From Allomuricauda sp. NBRC 101325 (GTDB lineage Bacteria; Bacteroidota; Bacteroidia; Flavobacteriales; Flavobacteriaceae), in NCBI RefSeq assembly GCF_030268205.1, contig NZ_BSQF01000002.1, forward strand, positions 1-64,000: 64,000 nt of DNA. Direction: 5' to 3'. This document shows positions 27,190 to 35,740 of this stretch, in pieces. Below the pieces are notes generated by a model. It searched no databases and had not been told where the DNA came from. It saw nothing but the letters and a program-made list of their open reading frames with translations. Numbering within the stretch: the first letter of the stretch is position 1; each line of letters opens with the position of its first letter. The position numbers and the translations under genes were made by a program.

Positions 27190-28188
27190 ATGAAAAAAAT
27201 CACCAAAGAAGTTTACCTAAAATGGTACGAGGACATGTTGTTCTGGAGAAAGTTCGAGGACAAATTAGCAGCTGTATATATCCAACAAAAAGTAAGGGGC
27301 TTTTTGCACCTTTACAACGGACAGGAAGCTGTTTTGGCTGGAGCGCTGCACGCCATGGACCTTACCAAGGATAGAATGATCACGGCTTACCGTAACCACG
27401 TACAGCCTATTGGAATGGGTGTTGACCCCAGAAGAGTAATGGCCGAACTTTACGGTAAGGTAACAGGTACCTCCAAAGGTATGGGAGGTTCCATGCACAT
27501 TTTCTCAAAAGAACACCGTTTTTATGGTGGGCACGGAATCGTAGGTGGACAAATTCCATTGGGTGCAGGTTTGGCATTCGCCGATAAATATTTCAAAAGA
27601 GATTCGGTAACCCTTTGTTACATGGGTGATGGTGCCGTTCGTCAAGGTTCTTTGCACGAAGCATTCAACTTGGCCATGTTGTGGCAGTTGCCAGTGGTTT
27701 TCATTTGTGAGAACAACGGATATGCCATGGGAACTTCGGTAGCAAGAACAGCATTCAGTACAGATATCTGGAAACTGGGATTGGGATACGAAATGCCATG
27801 TGGTCCTGTGGACGGAATGGATCCTGCTGCAGTGGCTAAGGAAATGGACAAAGCCATTGAACGTGCCCGTACAGGTGGAGGTCCAACTTTCTTGGAGATG
27901 AAAACGTACCGATATAGAGGTCACTCCATGTCCGATGCACAGCATTACAGAACCAAAGAAGAAGTAGAGGAGTACAAAAAGATAGATCCAATTACCCAAG
28001 TGAAGGATATTATTCTTGAAAAAGGATATGCAACCGAAGAAGAATTGAAAGCTGCGGATAAAAGGGTGAAGAATTTGGTAAAGGAATGCGAGGATTTTGC
28101 TGAAAATTCCGATTTCCCACCATTGGAGCAATTGTACGATACCGTTTACGAACAAGAAGACTATCCATTTTTACAACATAAATTATAA
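27190..28188 (+). CDS. pdhA: Pyruvate dehydrogenase E1 component, alpha subunit
   Basis: 332 aa. It binds thiamine diphosphate and decarboxylates pyruvate, with the beta subunit encoded elsewhere. GDGAVRQGSLHEAFNLAMLWQLPVVFICENN (motif GDG...N for Mg-ThDP) lies near 140-170, with MGGSMHIF and the phosphorylation-loop-like YRYRGHSMSDAQHYR later. I start at 27190 (MKKITKEVYLKWYEDM); an earlier ATG at 27145 overlaps the likely promoter. It lies 4 bp ahead of pdhC in one operon. Confidence 0.95.
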   Translation: MKKITKEVYLKWYEDMLFWRKFEDKLAAVYIQQKVRGFLHLYNGQEAVLAGALHAMDLTKDRMITAYRNHVQPIGMGVDPRRVMAELYGKVTGTSKGMGGSMHIFSKEHRFYGGHGIVGGQIPLGAGLAFADKYFKRDSVTLCYMGDGAVRQGSLHEAFNLAMLWQLPVVFICENNGYAMGTSVARTAFSTDIWKLGLGYEMPCGPVDGMDPAAVAKEMDKAIERARTGGGPTFLEMKTYRYRGHSMSDAQHYRTKEEVEEYKKIDPITQVKDIILEKGYATEEELKAADKRVKNLVKECEDFAENSDFPPLEQLYDTVYEQEDYPFLQHKL

Positions 28189-28192
28189 GTAG

Positions 28193-29812
28193 ATGGCAGA
28201 AGTAATCACCATGCCTAGATTGAGCGATACCATGGAAGAAGGTACCGTGGCAAAATGGCTCAAAAAAGTAGGGGACAAAGTTGAAGAAGGAGATATTTTG
28301 GCCGAGATCGAAACCGACAAGGCGACTATGGAATTTGAATCTTTCCATAACGGAACATTGCTCCATATAGGAATTCAAGAAGGAGACGGTGCACCAGTAG
28401 ATTCGCTTTTGGCCATAATCGGCGATGAAGGTGAAGACTTTTCGGCACTTTTAAATGGAGGGAGTGCTGCTCCGGCCAAAGAAGAAGTTGCTGAAACCAA
28501 GCCAGTGGAAACTGCTGCACCAACAAGTGCACCGGCAGCAATGCCAGAAGGTGTGGTTATTGTGACCATGCCAAGGTTGAGCGATACCATGGAAGAAGGT
28601 ACCGTTGCCAGCTGGTTGAAAAAGGTAGGTGATACCGTGGAAGAAGGAGATATTTTGGCGGAAATCGAGACCGATAAAGCCACAATGGAATTTGAATCTT
28701 TCTTCTCAGGTACATTATTATATATTGGTATTAAAGAGGGTGAAGGCGCTCCTGTTGATTCTTTGTTGGCCATTATTGGCCCTGCAGGAACCAATGTGGA
28801 TGCTGTATTGAATGCTCAGTCAGGTGGAGGTGCTGCAAGTGCCCCAACAACTGAACCAGCTAACACGGAGGCGCCTGTTGCAGAAGCTAGTTCGGCTGCT
28901 CCCGTAGCTTCAGCTTCTACAGATGGTCAACGTATTTTGGCCTCTCCCTTGGCCAAAAAGATTGCCAGTGAAAAAGGAATCAACTTGGCCAATGTAAAAG
29001 GATCAGGTGATAATGGTAGAATTGTGAAGAAGGATGTAGAAAATTATCAGCCTTCACAAACGGCTGCTCCAGCTGCTGAAAAAGCAGTTGAATCAGCGCC
29101 AGTTGCACCAGTTGCTTTGCCAGTAGGGGAAGAAAGCATCGAAGAGGTGAAAAACTCAACCATGCGTAAGGTAATTGCCAAGCGTTTGGGCGAATCTAAA
29201 TTCTCGGCCCCTCACTATTACCTCACTATCGAGGTGGATATGGACAACGCAAAAGCGTCAAGATCACAGATAAACAATTTGCCCGATACTAAAGTGTCGT
29301 TCAATGATATGGTATTGAAGGCTTGTGCCATGGCCCTTAAAAAGCACCCACAAGTAAATACGTCTTGGAACGGGGATTCGACCCTATATAAGCATCATGT
29401 GCATATGGGTGTTGCCGTTGCTGTGGATGATGGACTTGTTGTGCCAGTGATCAAATTTGCAGACCAGTTAACACTGTCTCAATTGGGAACTGCGGTTAAA
29501 GATTTAGCTGGTAGGGCAAGAACCAAGAAAATCAAACCAGATGAAATGGAAGGAAGTACCTTTACTGTTTCTAACTTGGGAATGTTCGGAATTTTGGAAT
29601 TTACATCCATTATCAACCAACCCAACTCTGCAATCCTATCTGTTGGAGCCATTGTGGATAAACCAGTGGTTAAAGATGGACAGATTGTAGTCGGAAGCAC
29701 CATGAAAATTACCTTGGCGTGTGACCACAGAACCGTGGATGGTGCAACAGGAGCCCAGTTCTTACAAACATTGAGAGCTTACCTGGAGAATCCAGTGACC
29801 ATGTTGGCATAG
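28193..29812 (+). CDS. pdhC: Dihydrolipoamide acetyltransferase, E2 of pyruvate dehydrogenase
   Basis: 539 aa core of the pyruvate dehydrogenase complex; it moves acetyl groups from E1 to coenzyme A. It has two lipoyl domains in tandem, nearly identical in sequence, with lipoylated lysines Lys43 and Lys162 (each in ETDKATMEFES), separated by Ala/Pro/Glu-rich linkers. A peripheral subunit-binding domain follows (about 246-284, ILASPLAKKIASEKGI...GRIVKKDV), then the catalytic domain from about 320 with the active-site DHRTVDG (His512, Asp516). The near-identity of the two lipoyl domains suggests a recent duplication or gene conversion. Confidence 0.96.
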   Translation: MAEVITMPRLSDTMEEGTVAKWLKKVGDKVEEGDILAEIETDKATMEFESFHNGTLLHIGIQEGDGAPVDSLLAIIGDEGEDFSALLNGGSAAPAKEEVAETKPVETAAPTSAPAAMPEGVVIVTMPRLSDTMEEGTVASWLKKVGDTVEEGDILAEIETDKATMEFESFFSGTLLYIGIKEGEGAPVDSLLAIIGPAGTNVDAVLNAQSGGGAASAPTTEPANTEAPVAEASSAAPVASASTDGQRILASPLAKKIASEKGINLANVKGSGDNGRIVKKDVENYQPSQTAAPAAEKAVESAPVAPVALPVGEESIEEVKNSTMRKVIAKRLGESKFSAPHYYLTIEVDMDNAKASRSQINNLPDTKVSFNDMVLKACAMALKKHPQVNTSWNGDSTLYKHHVHMGVAVAVDDGLVVPVIKFADQLTLSQLGTAVKDLAGRARTKKIKPDEMEGSTFTVSNLGMFGILEFTSIINQPNSAILSVGAIVDKPVVKDGQIVVGSTMKITLACDHRTVDGATGAQFLQTLRAYLENPVTMLA

Positions 29813-29820
29813 CGTTGGTT

Positions 29821-29846
29821 GTCCCTTGAACGAAGTCGAAAAGGAC
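29821..29846 (+). repeat. 26-bp palindromic intergenic repeat, copy 1
   Basis: GTCCCTTGAACGAAGTCGAA (first 20 bases) continues to ...AGGAC. It shares length and pattern (GTCxCTTGA...AGTCGA...AGGxC) with copies at 30925-30950 and 32290-32315. It starts 8 bp after the pdhC stop codon. Confidence 0.6.
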
Positions 29847-29866
29847 GATTTACAACCCATCATATA

Positions 29867-29894
29867 AAAGCATCCCTTTTGGGATGCTTTTTTT
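29867..29894 (+). terminator. Terminator of the pdhA-pdhC operon
   Basis: A perfect 10-bp stem AAAGCATCCC/GGGATGCTTT with a TTTT loop is followed by T residues, 55 bp after the pdhC stop. Confidence 0.88.
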
Positions 29895-29901
29895 ATCTTT
29901 A
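29894..29901 (+). promoter_or_regulatory. Possible promoter of the M28 peptidase gene
   Basis: TATCTTTA differs from TAnnTTTG in one base. It sits at the end of the terminator T tract and 22 bp before the ATG at 29924. Confidence 0.3.
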
Positions 29902-29923
29902 GAAAATTCAAAATCAAAAAACG

Positions 29924-30916
29924 ATGAAATTTTTTCTATACGCTTTAGGAGCAATGTTGTTTGCAACATGTTCCAGTACACAAACTAATTCTACGGCTGC
30001 TGTTGTTCCATCACCACCCAGTGTAAAAGCCAACGTATCGACCGATGATTTTTCAAATGCAGATCGTATTGGTGAAATCATGAACTATTTGGCTTCCGAT
30101 GAGCTGAAAGGACGTGATTCTGGAAGTGAAGGGATTGAAAAAGCTGCGCAGTATATAGAAAATCATTTTACAGCCTATGGTGTAAAACCCTATTTTGAAA
30201 GTTATAGGGATACCCTTTCCAATTTTAAAAAACCTGCATATAATGTTGTCGGGGTTGTAGAAGGAAGCGATCCAAAACTTAAAGATGAGTTTATCGTGAT
30301 TGGTGCACATTATGATCATATTGGAATTGTTGAAATGGAAAATGGGGATGCGATTGCCAATGGAGCGAATGACAATGCTTCGGGGACAACCACAGTTTTG
30401 GAATTCGCCAGATATTTTGGAACGAACAAAACCAACAAGCGTACATTGATTTTTGCTTTGTTCAGTGCGGAGGAAAAAGGATTGCTCGGGGCTAAACATT
30501 TGGCCAAAAAATTAAAGGAATCAAACCTTAACCTCTACACCATGCTCAATTTTGAAATGACAGGTGTTCCTTTAAAAGGAAAGGATTATTTCATGTACAT
30601 CACGGGCTACGATATGTCTAATTTGGCATCGGTAAGCAATGCATATGCCAAGGAAAATTTAATTGGATTTTTACCAACGGCAAAAGAGTTTAACCTCTAT
30701 CAACGATCGGACAACTATGCGTTCCATGAAGAATTTGAAGTGCCATCCCATACATTCTGCACATTCGATTTTACGAATTTTGACCACTACCACAAAGTAG
30801 GGGACGAACCGGATATTATGGATTTTGCCCATATGGCCACTTTGGTGAACAAAACCATTCCTGTTTTGGAAGGAATTGCGAATGGAGCGACGCAAGAAAT
30901 TAAACTATCAAATTAA
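29924..30916 (+). CDS. M28-family zinc aminopeptidase, lipoprotein
   Basis: 330 aa. The N-terminal signal ends LFATC with Cys16, so it is probably a membrane-anchored lipoprotein. The M28 di-zinc site is visible: GAHYDHIG (His and Asp), GANDNASGTTTVLEFAR (bridging Asp), FSAEEKGLLGAKHLA (catalytic Glu-Glu), and later Asp and His in the C-terminal third. Such enzymes trim N-terminal residues of peptides in the periplasm. The exact specificity is not readable. Confidence 0.93.
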   Translation: MKFFLYALGAMLFATCSSTQTNSTAAVVPSPPSVKANVSTDDFSNADRIGEIMNYLASDELKGRDSGSEGIEKAAQYIENHFTAYGVKPYFESYRDTLSNFKKPAYNVVGVVEGSDPKLKDEFIVIGAHYDHIGIVEMENGDAIANGANDNASGTTTVLEFARYFGTNKTNKRTLIFALFSAEEKGLLGAKHLAKKLKESNLNLYTMLNFEMTGVPLKGKDYFMYITGYDMSNLASVSNAYAKENLIGFLPTAKEFNLYQRSDNYAFHEEFEVPSHTFCTFDFTNFDHYHKVGDEPDIMDFAHMATLVNKTIPVLEGIANGATQEIKLSN

Positions 30917-30924
30917 TATAAAAT

Positions 30925-30950
30925 GTCACCTCGAGCGTAGTCGAGAGGTC
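30925..30950 (+). repeat. 26-bp palindromic intergenic repeat, copy 2
   Basis: GTCACCTCGAGCGTAGTCGA continues to GAGGTC. The inner CCTCGA/TCGAGAGG can fold into a hairpin. It lies between the M28 peptidase stop and the SDR start, 6 bp before the ATG, so it may influence SDR translation. Confidence 0.65.
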
Positions 30951-30956
30951 TAGTTC

Positions 30957-31634
30957 ATGGCAAACATAATCATAACAGGAACAAGTAGGGGAATAGGATT
31001 GGAATTGGTCAAGCTTTTTGCCCAAGAGGGACATCAGGTGTTAGCCTTATCGCGAAACACCAAACCTGTAGAAAGCTTGGGATTTTCCAATGTGCATACC
31101 TTTTCCTTTGATTTAGGAAATCCAGCTGACTTTAAAAAAGTTGAAAAGTTTATCGAACAATGGCATGTGGTGGATGTGCTCATCAACAATGCAGGTAGAT
31201 TGGTGAACAAACCCTTTATGGAAATTTCTCCTGAGGAATTTGAATCAGTTTACAAAGTAAATGTGTTCGGCGTTGCCGAAATGACCAAGGTTGTTTTGCC
31301 CCAAATGGGAAAAAAGGGACATGTGGTCACTATCAGTTCTATGGGTGGCGTGCAGGGCAGTATGAAATTCCCAGGGCTTTCCGCTTACAGTTCCAGCAAA
31401 GGAGCAGTAATTACCTTGACTGAACTTTGGGCAGAGGAATTTAAAGCATCAGGGCCAAGTTTTAATGTGTTGGCCTTGGGAGCTGTTCAAACCGAAATGT
31501 TGGAAGAGGCTTTCCCTGGATATCAAGCACCAGTTACCGCTCCAGAAATGGCAACCTATATTAAAGAATTCGCTTTGATTGGACACAAAATGTACAATGG
31601 AAAACTATTGCAAGTGAGTAATAGTACACCTTGA
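30957..31634 (+). CDS. Short-chain dehydrogenase/reductase
   Basis: 225 aa Rossmann-fold NAD(P)-dependent oxidoreductase. The cofactor motif TGTSRGIGLELVK is at 7-19, NNAG at about 77-80, and the catalytic Ser-Tyr-Lys triad appears in TISSMGG and YSSSKGA. It is slightly short for the family, with a reduced substrate-binding C-terminus. Substrate unknown. The start lies just 6 bp after a palindromic repeat. Confidence 0.92.
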   Translation: MANIIITGTSRGIGLELVKLFAQEGHQVLALSRNTKPVESLGFSNVHTFSFDLGNPADFKKVEKFIEQWHVVDVLINNAGRLVNKPFMEISPEEFESVYKVNVFGVAEMTKVVLPQMGKKGHVVTISSMGGVQGSMKFPGLSAYSSSKGAVITLTELWAEEFKASGPSFNVLALGAVQTEMLEEAFPGYQAPVTAPEMATYIKEFALIGHKMYNGKLLQVSNSTP

Positions 31635-31673
31635 TGCCTTTCATAGATAATTAAATGTTTCCGACTTAAAATG

Positions 31674-31681
31674 TACCTTTG
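31674..31681 (+). promoter_or_regulatory. Probable promoter of the SprT-like gene, -7 element
   Basis: TACCTTTG matches TAnnTTTG exactly and ends 5 bp before the GTG start at 31687. This predicts a transcript that starts at or within a few bases of the start codon. Confidence 0.45.
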
Positions 31682-31686
31682 CCAAA

Positions 31687-32286
31687 GTGGAAACTACCCT
31701 TCAAAAATACCTTCCGGAACGAGCTGTGATGCCCTGCTTTGAGTTGATCAAAACCAATGGTGTGCATCTTAAAATTGTGAACCATCGGGTGACCCGTCAT
31801 GGAGACTATCGAAGATTGCCGAATGGACTGCACATGATCACGGTAAACGCCTCTTTGAATAAATACCGATTTTTGATAACATTAGTGCATGAGATTGCCC
31901 ATTTGGTGGCCTTTGAAAAGTATGGTCGTCGCATTAAACCCCATGGAGAGGAATGGAAGCAAACTTTTCAACATCTCATGGTTCCCTTTATCAGGCCTGA
32001 AGTGTTTCCAAATCAATTATTGCCTATAATTGCCAATCATTTTAAGAACCCCAAGGCCAGCAGTAGTACGGATGCAAGATTGTCTATTGCGCTCAAAGCT
32101 TTCGATACCGAGGAAAGAAACCAGAAATACGTGTTCGAACTCCCGTATGGAAGCGTTTTTAGATTGTATAATGGTAAATTGTATCGAAGGGGAAATCAAA
32201 GAGTAAAACGCTTCGAGTGTGTGGAATTGGCCACGGGCAGATTATATTTGTTCCAACCGAATGCTGAGGTGGAATTGGTGGAATAA
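31687..32286 (+). CDS. SprT-like domain metalloprotein
   Basis: 199 aa from a GTG start. The SprT-like domain has the zinc site LVHEIAHLVAF (His68, Glu69, His72) with the distal KPHGEEW (His86), in the layout of SprT/Spartan proteases that act on DNA-protein crosslinks in eukaryotes; the bacterial role is unclear. The C-terminal 60 residues form a small basic, beta-rich region (YGSVFRLYNGKLYRRGNQRVKRFEC). A start at the next Met (residue 15) is possible if the mRNA is not leaderless. Confidence 0.87.
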   Translation: METTLQKYLPERAVMPCFELIKTNGVHLKIVNHRVTRHGDYRRLPNGLHMITVNASLNKYRFLITLVHEIAHLVAFEKYGRRIKPHGEEWKQTFQHLMVPFIRPEVFPNQLLPIIANHFKNPKASSSTDARLSIALKAFDTEERNQKYVFELPYGSVFRLYNGKLYRRGNQRVKRFECVELATGRLYLFQPNAEVELVE

Positions 32287-32289
32287 ATT

Positions 32290-32315
32290 GTCGCCTTGAG
32301 CATAGTTAAGAGGTC
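32290..32315 (+). repeat. 26-bp palindromic intergenic repeat, copy 3
   Basis: GTCGCCTTGAGCATAGTTAA continues to GAGGTC. It has the same length and pattern as the copies at 29821 and 30925, somewhat decayed, and starts 3 bp after the SprT-like stop codon. Confidence 0.6.
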
Positions 32316-32349
32316 AAATAAAGACTTAATTAGAGTAAAGGAAAGTAAA

Positions 32350-32404
32350 GTCATTTCGAACGAAAGTGAGAAATCTAATAAATTCCTGCTGTCACAGGAA
32401 TGAC
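32350..32404 (+). repeat. Palindromic repeat unit before manC
   Basis: GTCATT (32350) and AATGAC (32399) are inverted ends. Inside lie a GTCATTTCGAACGAAAGTGA block, related to the element at 40706, and the hairpin ATTCCTG/CAGGAAT. An in-frame ATG at 32400 falls in the repeat, which argues against it as the manC start. Confidence 0.65.
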
Positions 32405-32417
32405 AAAACGTATAAAA

Positions 32418-33497
32418 ATGAACAAGAATTATTACGCCATTTTAATGGCAGGTGGGGTAGGTTCCCGATTTTGGCCTGTTAGTACATCATCCAACCCAAA
32501 ACAGTTCCATGATATGTTGGGGAGTGGAAGAACCTTGATTCAAAAAACATTTGATCGTTTGAACAAGTTTATTCCAACCGAAAACATCTTGATCCTAACC
32601 AACGAAAGCTATAACGACTTGGTGTTGGAACAATTGCCGATGGTAAAACCCGAGCAAGTGGTATTGGAGCCAGCCATGAGAAATACGGCACCTTGTATTT
32701 TGTATGCTTCGCTAAAGATTCAAAAAATGAACCCCAATGCGGTCATGATCGTAGCGCCCAGTGATCATTGGATTGAAGACGAGGATGCTTTTGAAAGGGA
32801 TGTAATCGCTTGTTTTGATAAATGCGAAAAAGAAAATGCCCTTTGTACATTGGGAATCCAACCTACTTTTCCAAACACAGGTTTTGGATATATCGAATTT
32901 GAAAAAGGAAGTGACGAAAACTTGAAAAAGGTGTCACAGTTCAGGGAAAAACCGGATTATGAAACCGCAAAGGAGTTTTTGGCACAAGGTAATTTCCTAT
33001 GGAATGCAGGTATTTTTATGTGGAGTGTGGAAACCATTGTAGAGGCATTTAAAAATTATCAACCCAGCCAATATGATTTGTTTGGTGGTGGTATGTCTTG
33101 CTATAATACACCCGAGGAAAAGAAATTTATTCAAGAAAATTATGCCAAGGCCGATAACATATCCATTGATTATGCTATCTTGGAACAATCCAAATCCATT
33201 TACACCTTGCCCGCAACCTTCGATTGGAACGATTTGGGGACTTGGGGAGCATTGTATGATAAATTGGATAAAGATGCCAACGAAAATGCAGTTGTCAATG
33301 CCCAGGTGCTTTTGGAAAATGCAAAGGGCAATATGATCAGATCTCCCAAAGGAAAGGTAGTGGTGGTCGATGGATTGGAAGACTATATTATAGTAGATAA
33401 AGAAGAGGTGTTGTTGATCTATCCCAAGGATAAGCAACAAGATATTAAAAAAGTTTTGGGGCAGGTTAAAGATAAATTTGGCGACCAGTTCGCGTAA
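32418..33497 (+). CDS. manC: Mannose-1-phosphate guanylyltransferase
   Basis: 359 aa. It makes GDP-mannose from mannose-1-phosphate and GTP for polysaccharide or glycoprotein glycans. The nucleotidyltransferase signature AGGVGSRFWPVSTSSNPKQF is near the N-terminus, with APSDHWIEDEDAF and EKPDYETAKEF typical of the family, and FLWNAGIFMW. The C-terminal isomerase domain of the bifunctional ManC/AlgA type is absent; this is the monofunctional form. It lies 3 bp before the next gene. Confidence 0.94.
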   Translation: MNKNYYAILMAGGVGSRFWPVSTSSNPKQFHDMLGSGRTLIQKTFDRLNKFIPTENILILTNESYNDLVLEQLPMVKPEQVVLEPAMRNTAPCILYASLKIQKMNPNAVMIVAPSDHWIEDEDAFERDVIACFDKCEKENALCTLGIQPTFPNTGFGYIEFEKGSDENLKKVSQFREKPDYETAKEFLAQGNFLWNAGIFMWSVETIVEAFKNYQPSQYDLFGGGMSCYNTPEEKKFIQENYAKADNISIDYAILEQSKSIYTLPATFDWNDLGTWGALYDKLDKDANENAVVNAQVLLENAKGNMIRSPKGKVVVVDGLEDYIIVDKEEVLLIYPKDKQQDIKKVLGQVKDKFGDQFA

Positions 33498-33500
33498 TAT

Positions 33501-34955
33501 ATGAGCGAAGAACAGATTAAAGATGGCATTCCTCCTAAAAAGGATAGCGGGGATGAGGTAAAAAAGGACTTTAAAGGACTGTTGGGAAGTGTGAGAATGT
33601 TCCTTTCGGAACTTTTGGAAATACGTTCCAATACCGATGCAGCCGCTACCAAAGAATCCATTATCGCAGATATTCCCTTTAAAGGGCATACCTCTTGGAT
33701 TTTGGTATGTTCGATTTTTATCGCCTCCATTGGTTTGAATGCCAATTCTACCGCCGTTGTTATCGGTGCCATGTTAATTTCTCCTCTAATGGGCCCAATT
33801 CTGGGTATGGGAATGTCTTTGGCCATCAACGATATTGATACCTTGCGGAGGTCCTTGAAAAACTTTACCGTAATGGTGGTTTTGAGTGTGATAACGGCCT
33901 TTTTGTTCTTTTACCTTTTCCCGCTCCGTGATGAATCTTCCGAGCTTTTGGCACGTACCAAGCCTGATATTCGAGATGTGCTCATTGCATTTTTTGGCGG
34001 TTTGGCATTGGTAATAGCAAGGGCTAAAAAAGGAACCATTGCCAGTGTTATTTTTGGTGTGGCCATTGCCACCGCATTGATGCCACCCTTGTGTACGGTT
34101 GGATTTGGTTTGGCTATAGGCAAGCCTTGGTATGCAGCAGGTGCCATGTACCTGTTCATCATCAATACCATATTTATTGGTTTGGCGACGTTTCTGGTCA
34201 TCAAGTTTTTGCGATTCCCAATGGTGCGTTATGCCAATTCGCAGAGACGAAGGTTGATCGCTAGACTGGCATCAATAACCGGAATTTTGGTAATGATTCC
34301 TGCAGGATTTACATTCTATCAAGTATTTCAAGAGTCGTTGTTCAAAAAGCAGGCCCAACAGTTTTTAAGGGAAACCGTTGAGGTCTACCAATTTGATGGT
34401 GCTGGAAGATATGTGGATAACTTGACAAAATTGGAATTTTCGGATGATGAACCTTCAGTGATTGAAGTGGTTTTTATGGGGGATGAATTGGTTCCTGACA
34501 ATGTGATCAGTACATGGCGTTCCCAAAAGGAACAATATTCCCGATTAAAGGACGCTGAACTTCATGTTATTCAGGGAGGTAAGGATGATTCTGAAGAAAA
34601 GTTCAACTATGTGAGTGAGCTTTATGAGAAGAACAAGGCCGAACTTATGAACAAAGACCAACAGATCAAATTGTTGGAGGCGGAAGTCGCAAAGCTACAG
34701 TTCAGTGTTGGGAAGCAGATTCCTTTTAGTGAAATAAGTAAAGAAGCCAAAGCGAACTATGAAAATATCTCCGAATTAGGATTTTCATACCTCATTAAAA
34801 CTGATTTTAAAAAGCTGGACACCGTTCCTGTTTTTGAAATTAAATGGAACGATGGGGTGCGCAACAATCAAAAGGAAACGGATGCCAAGAAGATGTTGGC
34901 TTGGTTGAAATTGAGACTACAGGATTCCACTTTAGTTGTTAAGGAAGTGGAATAG
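33501..34955 (+). CDS. DUF389 family membrane protein
   Basis: 484 aa. A cytoplasmic N-terminus of about 60 residues precedes six or more membrane helices with the DUF389/TIGR00341 core: GLNANSTAVVIGAMLISPLMGPILGMGMSLA (about 75-105), ALVIARAKKGT and ATALMPPLCTVGFGLA. A long soluble C-terminal part with a coiled coil (about 350-400, KNKAELMNKDQQIKLLEAEV) follows. The function of the family is unknown. It is co-transcribed with manC by position, which need not mean a shared role. Confidence 0.88.
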   Translation: MSEEQIKDGIPPKKDSGDEVKKDFKGLLGSVRMFLSELLEIRSNTDAAATKESIIADIPFKGHTSWILVCSIFIASIGLNANSTAVVIGAMLISPLMGPILGMGMSLAINDIDTLRRSLKNFTVMVVLSVITAFLFFYLFPLRDESSELLARTKPDIRDVLIAFFGGLALVIARAKKGTIASVIFGVAIATALMPPLCTVGFGLAIGKPWYAAGAMYLFIINTIFIGLATFLVIKFLRFPMVRYANSQRRRLIARLASITGILVMIPAGFTFYQVFQESLFKKQAQQFLRETVEVYQFDGAGRYVDNLTKLEFSDDEPSVIEVVFMGDELVPDNVISTWRSQKEQYSRLKDAELHVIQGGKDDSEEKFNYVSELYEKNKAELMNKDQQIKLLEAEVAKLQFSVGKQIPFSEISKEAKANYENISELGFSYLIKTDFKKLDTVPVFEIKWNDGVRNNQKETDAKKMLAWLKLRLQDSTLVVKEVE

Positions 34956-34972
34956 GTATTTTAGATGTCTGA

Positions 34973-35740
34973 TTAATTACGTTCCTCCAAATACATCTGC
35001 CGTACCTTTTTGAAAAGCTCCGAGGAATATACAAAATCGGTAACTGCTTCATTGTCGGTCTTAAAGATTTCCTTGTTGGTGCCTTCCCATTCCTTTAAAC
35101 CATTTTTCAAAAAGAGAATCTTTTCGCCAATCTCCATAACCGAGTTCATATCGTGGGTGTTGATAATGGTGGTTATGTCGTACTCTTGGGTAATTTCTTG
35201 AATCAAATTATCGATGAGAATGGCGGTTTTTGGATCTAGGCCAGAATTGGGTTCATCACAGAACAGATATCTTGGGTTCATCACAATCGCACGGGCAATG
35301 GCTACACGTTTTTGCATTCCTCCAGAAATTTCCGAAGGGAATTTTTTATGGGCGTCTATCAGGTTAACGCGCTTTAAAACAAAATCCACTCGATCCTGTT
35401 TTTCCGATCTTGACTGATTGGTGAACATATCCAAGGGAAACATTACATTGCCCTCGACCGTCATGGAATCGAACAATGCACTGCCTTGAAAAACCATTCC
35501 CATTTCCTGGCGCAAGTTTCTTCGGTCTTTGGTCGATAACTCCGAATAAAACCTGCCGTTGTAACAAATATTACCTTCATCGGGCTCAAATAGTCCCAAT
35601 AAACATTTTAAGAACACTGTTTTTCCAGAACCACTTTGACCGATGATCAAGTTGGTTTTTCCCTTTTCAAAAGAGGTAGAGATCCCTTTTAAAACATGGT
35701 GGTCACCAAACGACTTGTGTATGTTGTCTACTTCAATCAT
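34973..35740 (-). CDS. mlaF: ABC transporter ATP-binding protein, MlaF type
   Basis: 255 aa. Walker A is IIGQSGSGKTVFLK, the signature is SGGMQKRVAIARAI, and Walker B is YLFCDEPNSGLDPKT. The DEPNSGLDP form is characteristic of the Mla/MCE phospholipid transporter group that maintains outer-membrane lipid asymmetry. I start at MIEVDNIHKSFG because its ATG overlaps the mlaE stop by one base (TAATG). The substrate-binding MlaD-like gene is not adjacent. Confidence 0.9.
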   Translation of the reverse strand: MIEVDNIHKSFGDHHVLKGISTSFEKGKTNLIIGQSGSGKTVFLKCLLGLFEPDEGNICYNGRFYSELSTKDRRNLRQEMGMVFQGSALFDSMTVEGNVMFPLDMFTNQSRSEKQDRVDFVLKRVNLIDAHKKFPSEISGGMQKRVAIARAIVMNPRYLFCDEPNSGLDPKTAILIDNLIQEITQEYDITTIINTHDMNSVMEIGEKILFLKNGLKEWEGTNKEIFKTDNEAVTDFVYSSELFKKVRQMYLEERN

